This document shows, one piece after another, positions 38,109 to 47,910 of a DNA stretch of 64,000 nucleotides. The DNA is from Photobacterium iliopiscarium (GTDB taxonomy: Bacteria; Pseudomonadota; Gammaproteobacteria; Enterobacterales; Vibrionaceae). Below the pieces are notes generated by a model. That model worked only from the letters and a program-made list of their open reading frames with translations, searched no databases and was not told where the DNA came from. Both the position numbers and the translations under genes were made by a program. How positions within the stretch are numbered: the stretch's first letter is position 1; every line of letters begins with the position of its first letter. The stretch lies in assembly GCF_003026395.1 (NCBI RefSeq), contig NZ_PYOO01000002.1, forward strand, positions 124,001 through 188,000, written 5' to 3'.

Positions 38109-38596
38109 GGAGCCAATATCCCTCAGGTAATTTCTGTCGTATTTTTATACGTGCAAGGTGCAATAATATAGCATATTTCAGCCCTAATAGGCACATCTTT
38201 CACGACTTATGTTATGGGTAATTTAGCGGAAATTACAGAAAACAGAAACAAACATCGTCACATCTGTGGATTAACCACATCTTACTGTTTATTTATTGTT
38301 CATTATACTAACCATCCTAAACTACTCTCTTTAACCTACAGAGTATGTAACCATTTGTAAAAATAAGATGTAACACTGCTTTATAGATGGAACTGCTTAA
38401 AATTAACAAAATAAAATCAAAAATGCGACATCTGTTCATTTATTACTCGTTATTAAGCCGCACACTATCTTCGATGGCTAACCATCACCATAACGAATAT
38501 GTTTTTAAAGTTACGAGTACGCTGATGTTAAAAATAACACTATCGTTCAATTGAACATTCCATGCTCTAGAGCATAAATTCACTAAGGATAAAGTG
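38109..38596. other. gyrA upstream region
   Basis: About 490 bases between gyrA and the small plus-strand reading frame at 38597. It must contain the gyrA promoter. No clear site, tRNA or further coding region was seen. Confidence 0.3.
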
Positions 38597-38740
38597 ATGG
38601 GTGCAGCAATTAATATGATTGGTTTATCAATCATTGTCGGTAAATATATTTTAATGTTCATACTTGCTATTACTACCTTATTTGGTGGGGTCTTCACGCC
38701 AGAACTCATTCCAACCACAATAAGCAGTTTCAATGAGTAA
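38597..38740 (+). CDS. Possible 47-residue membrane protein
   Basis: Short reading frame in the 794-base gap between gyrA and ubiG. ATG preceded by AGGA at seven bases (CTAAGGATAAAGTG). The product begins MGAAINMIGLSIIVGKYILM, one membrane segment of about 24 residues (5-29), then a short polar tail ending TISSFNE. A hairpin TCGCCAAGT / ACTTGGCGA follows at about 38750-38778 without T-tail. A minus-strand frame over the same bases (38485-38784) looks less plausible. No homologue is recognised, so it could be spurious. Confidence 0.35.
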   Translation: MGAAINMIGLSIIVGKYILMFILAITTLFGGVFTPELIPTTISSFNE

Positions 38741-38902
38741 CTCATGATCTCGCCAAGTGATATTGCTGTACTTGGCGACCACATCCAAATAGGGTTATAG
38801 CCATCAAACTATTCTGTTAACGTTTGTCACTGTTCTTCTTTGCAACCACCACTTTATTTCGCATAATAGCGAGTATCAATTAAGGAAAATGGCACCACTA
38901 AA

Positions 38903-39613
38903 ATGACCAAATCGCGTAATGTTGACCTTGCAGAAATCGAAAAATTCGAACAAATAGCTTCACGCTGGTGGGATCTTGAGGGTGAATTTAAACCCCTTCA
39001 CCAAATTAATCCGTTACGTTTAAATTACATCATTGACCATAGCAATGGGTTATTTGGTAAAAAAGTCCTCGATGTCGGTTGTGGTGGTGGTATCTTAGCC
39101 GAGAGTATGGCAATTGAAGGTGCTGAAGTTACAGGACTCGATATGGGTAAAGAGCCATTAATGGTTGCTAAGTTACATGCTTTAGAAACAGGAACAAAAC
39201 TCAACTATGTTCAATGTACAGCAGAAGAACATGCTGAACATCATCATGAAACTTATGACGTAGTAACCTGCATGGAAATGCTTGAGCATGTGCCCGATCC
39301 CGCATCGGTCATTGCTTCATGTGCTAAAATGGTCAAGCCAGGTGGACATGTTTTTTTCTCAACACTAAACCGTAATATTAAATCTTACTTATTTGCGATT
39401 GTGGGTGCTGAATACGTCATGAAACTGGTTCCAAAAGGGACACATGACCATCAAAAATTCATTCGTCCATCAGAACTTATTGCAATGGTCGATCAAACGC
39501 CGTTGCAAGATCGTCATATCATTGGGCTTCATTACAACCCTCTCACTAATACCTACAGTCTTGGTAAGAAAGTTGAAGTGAATTATATCGTTCATACGGT
39601 TAAACCCGCATAG
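38903..39613 (+). CDS. ubiG: Ubiquinone biosynthesis O-methyltransferase
   Basis: 236 residues. Methylates both O-positions in ubiquinone synthesis using S-adenosylmethionine. N-terminal [20 protein letters not shown], motif [17 protein letters not shown] and [15 protein letters not shown] are diagnostic. Single-gene unit followed by a hairpin. The order gyrA (-), ubiG (+), nrdA (+) is the same as in E. coli. Confidence 0.97.
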   Translation: MTKSRNVDLAEIEKFEQIASRWWDLEGEFKPLHQINPLRLNYIIDHSNGLFGKKVLDVGCGGGILAESMAIEGAEVTGLDMGKEPLMVAKLHALETGTKLNYVQCTAEEHAEHHHETYDVVTCMEMLEHVPDPASVIASCAKMVKPGGHVFFSTLNRNIKSYLFAIVGAEYVMKLVPKGTHDHQKFIRPSELIAMVDQTPLQDRHIIGLHYNPLTNTYSLGKKVEVNYIVHTVKPA

Positions 39614-39636
39614 TTAACCTAAATCACTATTCAATA

Positions 39637-39664
39637 TTAAAGGAGATTATTTTTTCTCCTTTAA
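39637..39664. other. Hairpin after ubiG
   Basis: Nine-base stem TTAAAGGAG (39637-39645) and CTCCTTTAA (39656-39664) with a T-rich loop, 23 bases after the stop. The T-run lies in the loop, not after the stem, so termination is uncertain. Confidence 0.4.
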
Positions 39665-39920
39665 ACTACATTCTACTAACAAAATTAACGATAGATATAA
39701 CTTTAGCAATCAAAAAAAACCTGTAAGATCAAGGGCTATTAACACTTTATTTAGCTAAAAATTCACCACTTTACTGATTCAAATTCGCATCCAAAAAGCA
39801 ATAAAAATAAATTTTATTTATCTAAAAAAATAACTTAAAAAGCATTGATTTTTACTATCTATTTGATGCTATTCGCCACATCGGTGAGTTGGTACTAACT
39901 TTTTTATTGAAATCCCCATG

Positions 39921-40040
39921 TTATCCACAGCTGGTCAAAAAATACCATCTTGCAAAACCACGCATTCACCACTATCTTGTAAGCACTTTCGCTCAACACC
40001 CCAACATGTAGTGTTTTTGCCGAATAACGATATTTATAAT
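39921..40040 (+). promoter_or_regulatory. nrdA control region: DnaA box, two NrdR-type boxes, -10
   Basis: A perfect DnaA box TTATCCACA lies at 39921-39929. Two candidate NrdR boxes at 39967-39982 and 39999-40014 are spaced 32 bases start to start, about three helical turns, as expected for cooperative NrdR pairs. The second (core CAACATGTAGTGT) is a good match to the NrdR consensus; the first is weaker. A perfect -10 TATAAT at 40035-40040 puts the second box over the -35 region, consistent with repression. DnaA and NrdR control of nrdAB is known in E. coli. Confidence 0.6.
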
Positions 40041-40121
40041 AAAGATCACATTCTTTGCTAATCTAATAGATAAATTGCAAAAAAATATCATCTGCAAGGA
40101 AAACTGGGAAAATAATAACAA

Positions 40122-42389
40122 ATGACTCAACAACTAACAGTTACCAAGCGCAACGGTCGTAAAGAACTTATCGATCTCGACAAAATCCACCGTGTTATAG
40201 ACTGGGCTGCAGAAGGCCTAGAAAATGTATCGGTCTCTCAAGTCGAACTCAAGTCGCACATCCAGTTTTATGACGGTATTCGTACTGATGATATTCACGA
40301 AACTATCATTAAAGCGGCAGCTGATCTGATTTCAGAAGAAACACCTGACTACCAATACCTTGCTGCTCGATTGGCAATTTTCCATCTTCGTAAAAAAGCC
40401 TATGGTCAATTTGAGCCGCCAACACTGTTCAACCACGTTAAAAATTTGGTTGAAAAAGGTAAGTACGATAGTCACCTATTAGACGATTACACCGAAGAAG
40501 AATTTGCGGTGATGGATACCTTTATCGATCACTGGCGCGATATGAATTTCTCTTATGCCGCGGTTAAGCAACTTGAAGGTAAATACCTCGTTCAAAACCG
40601 TGTATCAGGTGAGATTTTTGAAAGCGCACAGTTTCTTTATTTATTAATTGCAGCAGCATTATTTAATAAATATCCAAAAGAAACGCGCCTTGATTACATT
40701 AAGCGTTTTTATGATGCTTCATCAACATTCAAAATTTCATTACCAACGCCAATCATGGCTGGTGTACGTACACCAACACGCCAATTTAGCTCATGTGTAT
40801 TGATTGAATGTGATGACAGCCTTGATTCAATTAATGCAACCGCAAGCTCGATTGTGCGTTATGTTTCACAACGTGCTGGCATCGGTATTAACGCAGGTCG
40901 AATTCGTGCTTTAGGTTCTGAAATTCGTGGCGGTGAAGCATTCCACACTGGTTGTATTCCTTTTTACAAATACTTCCAAACAGCGGTTAAATGCTGTTCT
41001 CAAGGTGGTGTTCGTGGTGGTGCTGCAACATTGTTCTACCCTATTTGGCACCGTGAAGTTGAATCACTGTTAGTGCTAAAGAATAACCGTGGTGTTGAAG
41101 AAAACCGTGTTCGTCATATGGACTACGGTGTACAAATTAACCGCTTAATGTATACCCGTTTAATCAAAGGCCAGAATATTTCATTATTCTCTCCTTCTGA
41201 TGTTCCAGGGTTATATGATGCATTTTTTGCAGACCAAGTAGAATTTGAACGTTTATACAACTTGTATGAACAAGACGACAGCATCAAAAAACAGTCGATC
41301 AAAGCAATCGAGCTATTTTCATTATTAATGCAAGAACGTGCTTCAACGGGTCGAATCTATATTCAAAACGTTGACCACTGTAATACACACAGCCCGTTTG
41401 ATCCGGCTGTTGCACCCATTCGTCAATCAAACTTATGTCTTGAGATTGCATTACCAACCAAGCCATTAAAGAATGTTGAAGATGAAGATGGTGAGATCGC
41501 ATTATGCACATTATCTGCATTTAACTTAGGTGCGATTGATAGCTTAGATGATTTAGAAGAACTGGCAGAGCTAACAGTTCGTGCACTAGATGCATTGTTA
41601 GATTACCAAGATTACCCATTACCAGCGGCACGTCGTTCAACCATGAACCGTCGTACTCTGGGTGTCGGTGTAATTAACTTTGCTTACTACCTCGCTAAAC
41701 ATGGCGTACGTTACTCAGATGGTAGTGCTAACAATCTAACCCATGAAGCTTTTGAAGCGATTCAATATTACTTATTGAAAGCATCAATGAACCTTGCTAA
41801 AGAATACGGTGCTTGTCCGTTATTTCACGAGACCACGTATTCACAAGGTGTTTTGCCTATCGATACTTACAAAAAAGAAATCGATAATATTTGCAATGCA
41901 GAATTACATTATGATTGGGAAACATTACGCGAAGAGATCAAGACACATGGTCTGCGTAACTCAACCCTTTCAGCACTAATGCCATCAGAAACATCATCGC
42001 AAATTTCAAATGCGACTAATGGTATTGAACCACCACGTGGATACGTTTCCGTTAAGGCATCAAAAGATGGTATCCTCAAGCAAGTTGTTCCTGAGTTTGC
42101 TAAATACAAAGACAACTACGAGTTACTTTGGAACATTGGCAGCAACGATGGTTACCTACAACTTGTTGGCATTATGCAGAAATTTATTGATCAGGCTATC
42201 TCGGCAAATACTAACTACGATCCGAGTCGACAACCTGGTGGTAGAGTTCCGATGAAACTACTACTAAAAGATCTGCTTAATGCTTATAAATTAGGTGTTA
42301 AGACACTGTACTACCATAACACTCGCGACGGCGCATCAGATAGCCAAGGCGACATGAGTGGCGATGATTGTACAAGTTGTAAAATTTAA
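40122..42389 (+). CDS. nrdA: Class Ia ribonucleotide reductase, alpha subunit
   Basis: 755 residues (E. coli 761). Makes deoxyribonucleotides from ribonucleoside diphosphates. N-terminal ATP cone (VTKRNGRKELIDLDKIHRVI), active-site region around QFSSCVLIECDDS and RQSNLCLEIALPT, and the C-terminal redox pair DDCTSCKI. It lies 50 bases upstream of nrdB in one operon behind the NrdR/DnaA region. The ribosome-binding site is not obvious. Confidence 0.98.
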   Translation: MTQQLTVTKRNGRKELIDLDKIHRVIDWAAEGLENVSVSQVELKSHIQFYDGIRTDDIHETIIKAAADLISEETPDYQYLAARLAIFHLRKKAYGQFEPPTLFNHVKNLVEKGKYDSHLLDDYTEEEFAVMDTFIDHWRDMNFSYAAVKQLEGKYLVQNRVSGEIFESAQFLYLLIAAALFNKYPKETRLDYIKRFYDASSTFKISLPTPIMAGVRTPTRQFSSCVLIECDDSLDSINATASSIVRYVSQRAGIGINAGRIRALGSEIRGGEAFHTGCIPFYKYFQTAVKCCSQGGVRGGAATLFYPIWHREVESLLVLKNNRGVEENRVRHMDYGVQINRLMYTRLIKGQNISLFSPSDVPGLYDAFFADQVEFERLYNLYEQDDSIKKQSIKAIELFSLLMQERASTGRIYIQNVDHCNTHSPFDPAVAPIRQSNLCLEIALPTKPLKNVEDEDGEIALCTLSAFNLGAIDSLDDLEELAELTVRALDALLDYQDYPLPAARRSTMNRRTLGVGVINFAYYLAKHGVRYSDGSANNLTHEAFEAIQYYLLKASMNLAKEYGACPLFHETTYSQGVLPIDTYKKEIDNICNAELHYDWETLREEIKTHGLRNSTLSALMPSETSSQISNATNGIEPPRGYVSVKASKDGILKQVVPEFAKYKDNYELLWNIGSNDGYLQLVGIMQKFIDQAISANTNYDPSRQPGGRVPMKLLLKDLLNAYKLGVKTLYYHNTRDGASDSQGDMSGDDCTSCKI

Positions 42390-42439
42390 GCATTGACATT
42401 GAAAGGGAGCCATATGGCTCCCTTTGATTTGAGGATATC

Positions 42440-43573
42440 ATGGCCTACAGTACTTTTTGTCAAACAAGCAACGATCAACTTAAAGAACCAATGTTCTTTG
42501 GTCAGTCAGTAAATGTTGCCCGTTACGATCAACAAAAATTTGAAATTTTCGAAAAACTTATCGAAAAGCAATTAAGTTTCTTTTGGCGTCCAGAAGAAGT
42601 CGATGTATCTGGTGATCGCATTGATTACAATAACTTACCAGATCATGAAAAACATATTTTCATCAGTAATTTAAAATACCAAACACTACTTGATTCCATT
42701 CAAGGCCGTAGTCCAAACGTTGCATTATTGCCTATCGTTTCACTACCAGAATTAGAAACATGGATTGAAACATGGTCGTTTTCAGAAACGATCCATTCAC
42801 GTTCTTATACTCATATCATTCGTAATATCGTCAATAACCCATCGCTTATTTTTGATGATATTGTACGTAATGAACATATTATTAAGCGTGCTGGTGATAT
42901 TTCTAAATACTATGATGATTTAATCGCAGCAACCAGTGACTATCACCGTTACGGTGAAGGTCAGCATTCAGCAAATGGTATTGCGTTCACTGTCGATTTA
43001 CATGAACTCAAAAAGAAACTGTACTTGTGCCTAATGTCAGTCAATGCATTAGAAGCGATTCGTTTCTATGTCAGTTTTGCTTGTTCATTTGCTTTCGCTG
43101 AGCGTGAAGTAATGGAAGGTAATGCAAAAATCATTAAGCTAATTGCTCGTGATGAAGCATTACACCTAACAGGTACTCAACATATGTTGAACTTGTTACG
43201 TAATGGCCATGATGATCCACAAATGGCGATTATTGCAGCTGAATGTGAAGAAGAATGTTTCAACATCTTTAAAGCCGCAGCAGAACAAGAAAAAGAATGG
43301 GCTGAATACCTGTTCAAAGATGGCTCTATGATTGGCCTAAACAAAGAGATTTTGTGCCAATACGTCGAATATATTACTAATTTGCGCATGGCTGCTGTTG
43401 GTCTACGTTCTGCTTATGACGGTGCCAATCAAAATCCAATTCCATGGATCAACTCTTGGTTATCATCAGATAACGTTCAAGTTGCGCCTCAGGAAGCTGA
43501 AATCAGCTCATACCTTGTTGGTCAAATTGACAATGACATTAGCGCTGATGATCTTGGTGATTTTGAATTGTGA
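42440..43573 (+). CDS. nrdB: Class Ia ribonucleotide reductase, beta subunit
   Basis: 377 residues (E. coli 376). Houses the diiron-tyrosyl radical cofactor. Metal ligands lie in [30 protein letters not shown] and [13 protein letters not shown]. The ATG follows GAGG. The yfaE GTG overlaps its stop codon by four bases, so the ferredoxin is made with it. Confidence 0.97.
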   Translation: MAYSTFCQTSNDQLKEPMFFGQSVNVARYDQQKFEIFEKLIEKQLSFFWRPEEVDVSGDRIDYNNLPDHEKHIFISNLKYQTLLDSIQGRSPNVALLPIVSLPELETWIETWSFSETIHSRSYTHIIRNIVNNPSLIFDDIVRNEHIIKRAGDISKYYDDLIAATSDYHRYGEGQHSANGIAFTVDLHELKKKLYLCLMSVNALEAIRFYVSFACSFAFAEREVMEGNAKIIKLIARDEALHLTGTQHMLNLLRNGHDDPQMAIIAAECEEECFNIFKAAAEQEKEWAEYLFKDGSMIGLNKEILCQYVEYITNLRMAAVGLRSAYDGANQNPIPWINSWLSSDNVQVAPQEAEISSYLVGQIDNDISADDLGDFEL

Positions 43574-43866
43574 GTCAATTAACCATTACGGTTAATGGAA
43601 TTAAGGTTTGTGGCAATCGCCATGAACCTTTATTAACCCAGTTAGAAAAAGCCGGTATTAAACCTGAATATCAATGTCGCAATGGCATGTGTGGCGCTTG
43701 TCGCTGTAAACTCGTTTCAGGCACCGTCACTCAATCAGATACCTTAGCCTTTGTTGGCCCAAATGAAGTATTAAGTTGTAGTTCAATACCACAACAGAAT
43801 ATTGAAATTAGTTTTGATTACCAATTAAATACTCAACAACCAACTAAAACTAAAATAGCCCTTTAA
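43570..43866 (+). CDS. yfaE: 2Fe-2S ferredoxin YfaE
   Basis: 98 residues (E. coli 84). Plant-type ferredoxin with the cluster motif [15 protein letters not shown] and a fourth Cys in VLSCSS. YfaE reduces NrdB for assembly and repair of its diferric-tyrosyl cofactor. GTG start overlapping the nrdB stop (GTGA). Third gene of nrdAB-yfaE. Confidence 0.94.
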   Translation: MSQLTITVNGIKVCGNRHEPLLTQLEKAGIKPEYQCRNGMCGACRCKLVSGTVTQSDTLAFVGPNEVLSCSSIPQQNIEISFDYQLNTQQPTKTKIAL

Positions 43867-43937
43867 CGTTATCTGATTATTTTGATCAAGATAAACAATA
43901 AAGAGCTATTTTTTATTGTCTGTAAGTGGGTAACTAA

Positions 43938-46229
43938 CTACTTCACACACATTACATGATAAACACCATCTTCAACTTCAGTCCCTTCCGTTTCATGTTC
44001 AAAGCCTGGGAATTCTTTATCCCAAATTTCTAAACTATGCAAATAACCGATTTGAGGGCTATTGGCATCACCAAAGTTCTCACCAGACATTAGCATCGGA
44101 ATACCCGGTGGATAAGGAATAACGGCATTTGCAGCAATACGTCCTTGGAGTTTATTGGATGGTACCATTTCAACATTATCATCCACTATCGCTTCAAATG
44201 CTGCACGAGGTGTAATATCCGCTTTTGGTAACGTCGAATAAGCCGCATTCAACATTTCTGATGGGGTATGGGTTTTTAAATAAGTAAACATTTTGTCACC
44301 CAAATCTTTCAGCCCTAAATCACCATACACTTTCGGATGACTCGCAGCCAAATCAGGTAACACTGATTTTAATGGGGTATTGTTGTCATAATGGGTTTTA
44401 AAACTCAGCAAGGTATTAACTAAAGTCGCCCACTTACCTTTGGTTATCCCCATTGAGAATAAGAACATCACTTGAAAATCCGTGGTACGGGTTGGCACAA
44501 TACCAAAACGGGTTAAATATTGGGTCACTAACGCGGCGGGAACACCAGTATCAAGTAACTTGCCATCATCCCCCATTCCTGGCGCTAAGATACTGACCTT
44601 AATCGGATCGAGCATGCACCAATCTTTAGGAATATCGTCAAAACCATGCCACTTATCGCCCGGTTTCATGATCCAAAAATCTTGTGTTGTTGCTAATAAT
44701 TCTGCAGGAGCATCCTCAAAACCATATTCAATCCCAGTATCAGGATCAATAATAGATTCTGCATTCCATGGTTTAAAGAACCAATCACCATCAGCGACAA
44801 ACTCACGGTGTAAACGTCCCATTGCCTGACGATAATCTACCGCTTCTTTGATAACTTCATTGGTTAATGATTCACCACGGTTACCCGCCATTTGTGACAC
44901 TGCAATATCATTTGAAACACTAATAGCATATAGTGGCGATGTAGTTGCATGCATCATGTATGACTGATTAAAGCGTTCAAAATTAATATGATCTTTACCA
45001 TAGCGTACATGAATCCATGATGCTTGAGAAAGCGCATTTAATAATTTATGGGTTGAATGAGTGGCAAAAACCGTTGGCCCGTCGTCTGGCATTTCTTGAG
45101 GCTCACCTCGCATAGCAAAATGATCGGTATAAATAGGGTTGAAACGTGCATAGCCATACCATGCTTCATCAAAGTGAATACGGTTACTACTCTCACTTAA
45201 AATATCTTGTGCGCGCTTTGCGTTGTAACATAAACCATCATAAGTACAATTTGTAACAACAGCATATGTGGCCATTCCACCCGCAAGATCTTTTGTTAGT
45301 TCGCTACTTTGTGCCGATTTTTTTAACCCTTCAGGTGACATTTGATCGGGATAAATCGGACCAATAATGCCGTAGCGATTTCGGGTTGGCACCATATAAA
45401 CAGGCAATGCCCCGGTTAACATCAACCCCTGTTCAATCGATTTATGGCAATTTCGATCACAAATTGCGAGCGTATTTTCGCGCATACAAATCTGCATGAT
45501 AGTGCGATTAGCACCTGAAGTACCCGTTACCAAGGAATAAGATTTATCAGCACCAAAGACTTTGGCGGCATAGTCTTCACTTTCACCAAAAGCCCCCGTA
45601 TGATCAAGTAATGATCCTAAAGAACCTCGCTCAATCCCCATATCTGAACGGAACAGCCCTTCACCATAATAATTATAAAACCGCTGACCTTCAGGTGTTT
45701 TTAGAAAACCGACCCCGCCTTGATGACCCGGTGCCGCCCATGAGTATTCATGAATACTGTCGTACTTCATCATTGCATTGGCGAGTGGCGGTAATAATTG
45801 ATCACGGTAGCGTTGCATAGCCGCAATCGCTCGACCCGCCATAAAATCAGAAGTGTCTTCTAAAATCCATGCAAATTCACTCACTAATGACATCAAATGA
45901 CGATCAACTGTTAAGGTCATTTTCTTTCGTTCAGCAAGTAAGAAAACAGGAACACCTTGTTGACGTTGATTTAATTTTTCAATGAGAGAAAAGAACATAT
46001 CATTCTCTTCTTGCTGTTTCCCCGTCATACTTGAAGTCAACATAAAGCAATCAACAGCCATATTGACATTAAGCATTGAGTAACAGTCATCGTAGGTAGA
46101 TGCTTTGGCGACAATAATTGATTCATCTTCAAATTGTTCAACTAATCGGTCAATGGCATTTGCAACAACACCCGTAGCTTGAGAGTTATCAAAAATTAAT
46201 ACTCTCATATGCTTACCATAATTCAACAT
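43938..46229 (-). CDS. adiA: Biodegradative arginine decarboxylase, AdiA type
   Basis: 763 residues, close to E. coli AdiA (755) and clearly not of SpeC/SpeF type. N-terminal wing MRVLIFDNSQATGVVANAID, then IHEYSWAAPGHQGGVGFLKT, and the PLP lysine in FATHSTHKLLNALSQASW. C-terminal FPGFEHETEGTEVEDGVYHV matches AdiA. Decarboxylates arginine to agmatine, consuming a proton. The ATG at 46229 has AAGGA six to seven bases upstream; the start at residue 8 of this frame corresponds to the E. coli N-terminus. It is 55 bases downstream of the antiporter gene. Confidence 0.9.
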   Translation of the reverse strand: MLNYGKHMRVLIFDNSQATGVVANAIDRLVEQFEDESIIVAKASTYDDCYSMLNVNMAVDCFMLTSSMTGKQQEENDMFFSLIEKLNQRQQGVPVFLLAERKKMTLTVDRHLMSLVSEFAWILEDTSDFMAGRAIAAMQRYRDQLLPPLANAMMKYDSIHEYSWAAPGHQGGVGFLKTPEGQRFYNYYGEGLFRSDMGIERGSLGSLLDHTGAFGESEDYAAKVFGADKSYSLVTGTSGANRTIMQICMRENTLAICDRNCHKSIEQGLMLTGALPVYMVPTRNRYGIIGPIYPDQMSPEGLKKSAQSSELTKDLAGGMATYAVVTNCTYDGLCYNAKRAQDILSESSNRIHFDEAWYGYARFNPIYTDHFAMRGEPQEMPDDGPTVFATHSTHKLLNALSQASWIHVRYGKDHINFERFNQSYMMHATTSPLYAISVSNDIAVSQMAGNRGESLTNEVIKEAVDYRQAMGRLHREFVADGDWFFKPWNAESIIDPDTGIEYGFEDAPAELLATTQDFWIMKPGDKWHGFDDIPKDWCMLDPIKVSILAPGMGDDGKLLDTGVPAALVTQYLTRFGIVPTRTTDFQVMFLFSMGITKGKWATLVNTLLSFKTHYDNNTPLKSVLPDLAASHPKVYGDLGLKDLGDKMFTYLKTHTPSEMLNAAYSTLPKADITPRAAFEAIVDDNVEMVPSNKLQGRIAANAVIPYPPGIPMLMSGENFGDANSPQIGYLHSLEIWDKEFPGFEHETEGTEVEDGVYHVMCVK

Positions 46230-46284
46230 ATACAATCCTTTTATATCAGACTAATAATTAACATTTCGTGTAATACAATTAAAC

Positions 46285-47607
46285 TTACGATGACACTTTA
46301 TTATTTACCGTTTCACGACTCGCAATAAACCCATAAAAGAAATAACCAAGTAACGTAATGATAGCGCCATAGAATACAGCTTCTTCACCAGTAGAATATG
46401 CACCATATATACTATATAGAACGGCAACAGAACCAATAATAATACCGTTCTTATATTCTTTTTGATTAACGTCTGCATTCTTCATAATAATACCGAGTGC
46501 AGTTAATGCTAATACATAAGGCACCATATTTATAAATACAGCTAAATTTACTAATACATTGAATTGTTTTAATAAGGTTGGAGAAATAGTCATAATCGCA
46601 AGGATTAATTCAAAGGCTAGCATAATCATCATGCCTTTAAATGGCGCATCATATTTATTTACATCCCCAAAAATTTTGGGGAATAAACGCATATCAGCAG
46701 CCACTTTAGAAACCTGAGCATTAGTAAATTGCCACCCAAGCAATGAACCTAAACAAGCCATGATTGCCATTGCGGTAATAACCTCACCGACTAATGGGCT
46801 AAACATTTGTGCAAAAACAAGCCCAAAAGGAGAATCCGATTTCGCTAATACTTCATTAGGAATAATGCCTTGAATAACGGTCGTTGAAGCAATATAGGTT
46901 GCCGCAGAAAATACAGTCGCTAGCATACATGCTAATGGTACATTACGTTTTGGATTCTCAACTGTACCGGAGTTAGCACCCGCAGATTCAATGCCTAAAA
47001 AAGCCCACAATGTTAGCGCCATACCTGAATAAATCGCACTACCAACCGAGATATCATGCGGATTCCAAGCTTCTTCAAACACTTGAGCATCAAACCAAAA
47101 CCAGCCAATAATCGATAAGCCCAACACTGGAATAATAATACCCCATACCGTTATTGTGGATATTTGTCCGGTTATTTTAGCGCCCTTAACATTAGCAAAC
47201 ATCGTAATAATTAAAATAGAAATAACCCCAACAAAAGTATGTATTGGGGTTTCTTTTAACCACGGAATAAAATATTCCAAGTAGCCAACACATGACACTG
47301 CGATGGCTACAGCACTAATAACAAGACACACATAGTAAGTATAAGAGGCAATAAAAAAACTGGATTTACCATGTGCTTTTTCTGCATAAGCGGACATACC
47401 ACCATCGTCAGTACAATACATTCCACACTTAGCAAAAGCATAAGCAATCGCCAATGCACCAATGGCAGTAACAACCCATGCAAGTAACGCTATTCCCCCC
47501 GTAGCGGCTAAACTTGAGGGTAATAATATTATCCCCGATCCCATCATATTAACGGTCACTATGGTTGTTAATCCCATAAGTCCCATTTTGTTATTATTTG
47601 AACTCAT
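46285..47607 (-). CDS. potE: APC amino acid/polyamine antiporter, PotE type
   Basis: 440 residues, twelve membrane segments. The sequence follows E. coli PotE (NKMGLMGLTTIVTVNMMGSG, WAFLGIESAGANSGTVENPK, LGSLLGWQFTNAQVSKVAAD) much better than AdiC or CadB. PotE exchanges putrescine and ornithine. Being just upstream of an arginine decarboxylase in one operon, it may exchange arginine for agmatine instead; that is inference. The symbol reflects family, not substrate. Confidence 0.85.
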   Translation of the reverse strand: MSSNNNKMGLMGLTTIVTVNMMGSGIILLPSSLAATGGIALLAWVVTAIGALAIAYAFAKCGMYCTDDGGMSAYAEKAHGKSSFFIASYTYYVCLVISAVAIAVSCVGYLEYFIPWLKETPIHTFVGVISILIITMFANVKGAKITGQISTITVWGIIIPVLGLSIIGWFWFDAQVFEEAWNPHDISVGSAIYSGMALTLWAFLGIESAGANSGTVENPKRNVPLACMLATVFSAATYIASTTVIQGIIPNEVLAKSDSPFGLVFAQMFSPLVGEVITAMAIMACLGSLLGWQFTNAQVSKVAADMRLFPKIFGDVNKYDAPFKGMMIMLAFELILAIMTISPTLLKQFNVLVNLAVFINMVPYVLALTALGIIMKNADVNQKEYKNGIIIGSVAVLYSIYGAYSTGEEAVFYGAIITLLGYFFYGFIASRETVNNKVSS

Positions 47608-47849
47608 AACGTGAACTACCTTCTAGCTTATTTAATTACATTTAAAACACTATTATTTATATGGGATTACCCATCGCTGTGTTATGTCGAAATAAGTATA
47701 ATTTAAAATATGAAGGTAGGTTTATTTGTTAATGACATATTCTAATATTTTGACTAATATATAATTAAATAAGTTTTTTTTTGCGTATTTCTATTTTTTG
47801 AACTAAGTTACTTTGTCATTTATTTAATAATCAACAATTAATACCCACA
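47608..47849. other. AT-rich upstream region of the antiporter-decarboxylase operon
   Basis: About 240 bases, presumably the promoter of the potE-adiA pair, which in other bacteria is induced by low pH and anaerobiosis. I saw no certain site. Confidence 0.3.
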
Positions 47850-47887
47850 AAAAAAAAGCGTATAAAAGAAATTTTCTTCTATACGCT
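47850..47887 (-). terminator. Terminator of the YbaY/META lipoprotein gene
   Basis: Minus-strand hairpin AGCGTATA (47887-47880) with TATACGCT (47864-47857), an extended imperfect stem, and a following run of nine T; 24 bases after the stop. Confidence 0.8.
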
Positions 47888-47910
47888 ATAATATATTATT
47901 AATTACAGAG

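Noticed and set aside
38485..38784. Minus-strand 99-codon frame in the gyrA-ubiG gap
   Set aside because: No ribosome-binding site, unusual composition, and it overlaps the plus-strand small frame that has better signals.
43895..43919. Weak hairpin after yfaE as a terminator
   Set aside because: ACAATAAA/TTTATTGT is all A-T and has no clear T-tail; too weak to annotate.
43938..46229. Ornithine decarboxylase SpeF, as suggested by the neighbouring PotE-type transporter
   Set aside because: The product follows AdiA along its whole length, including the N-terminal wing and C-terminal end, and not SpeF.
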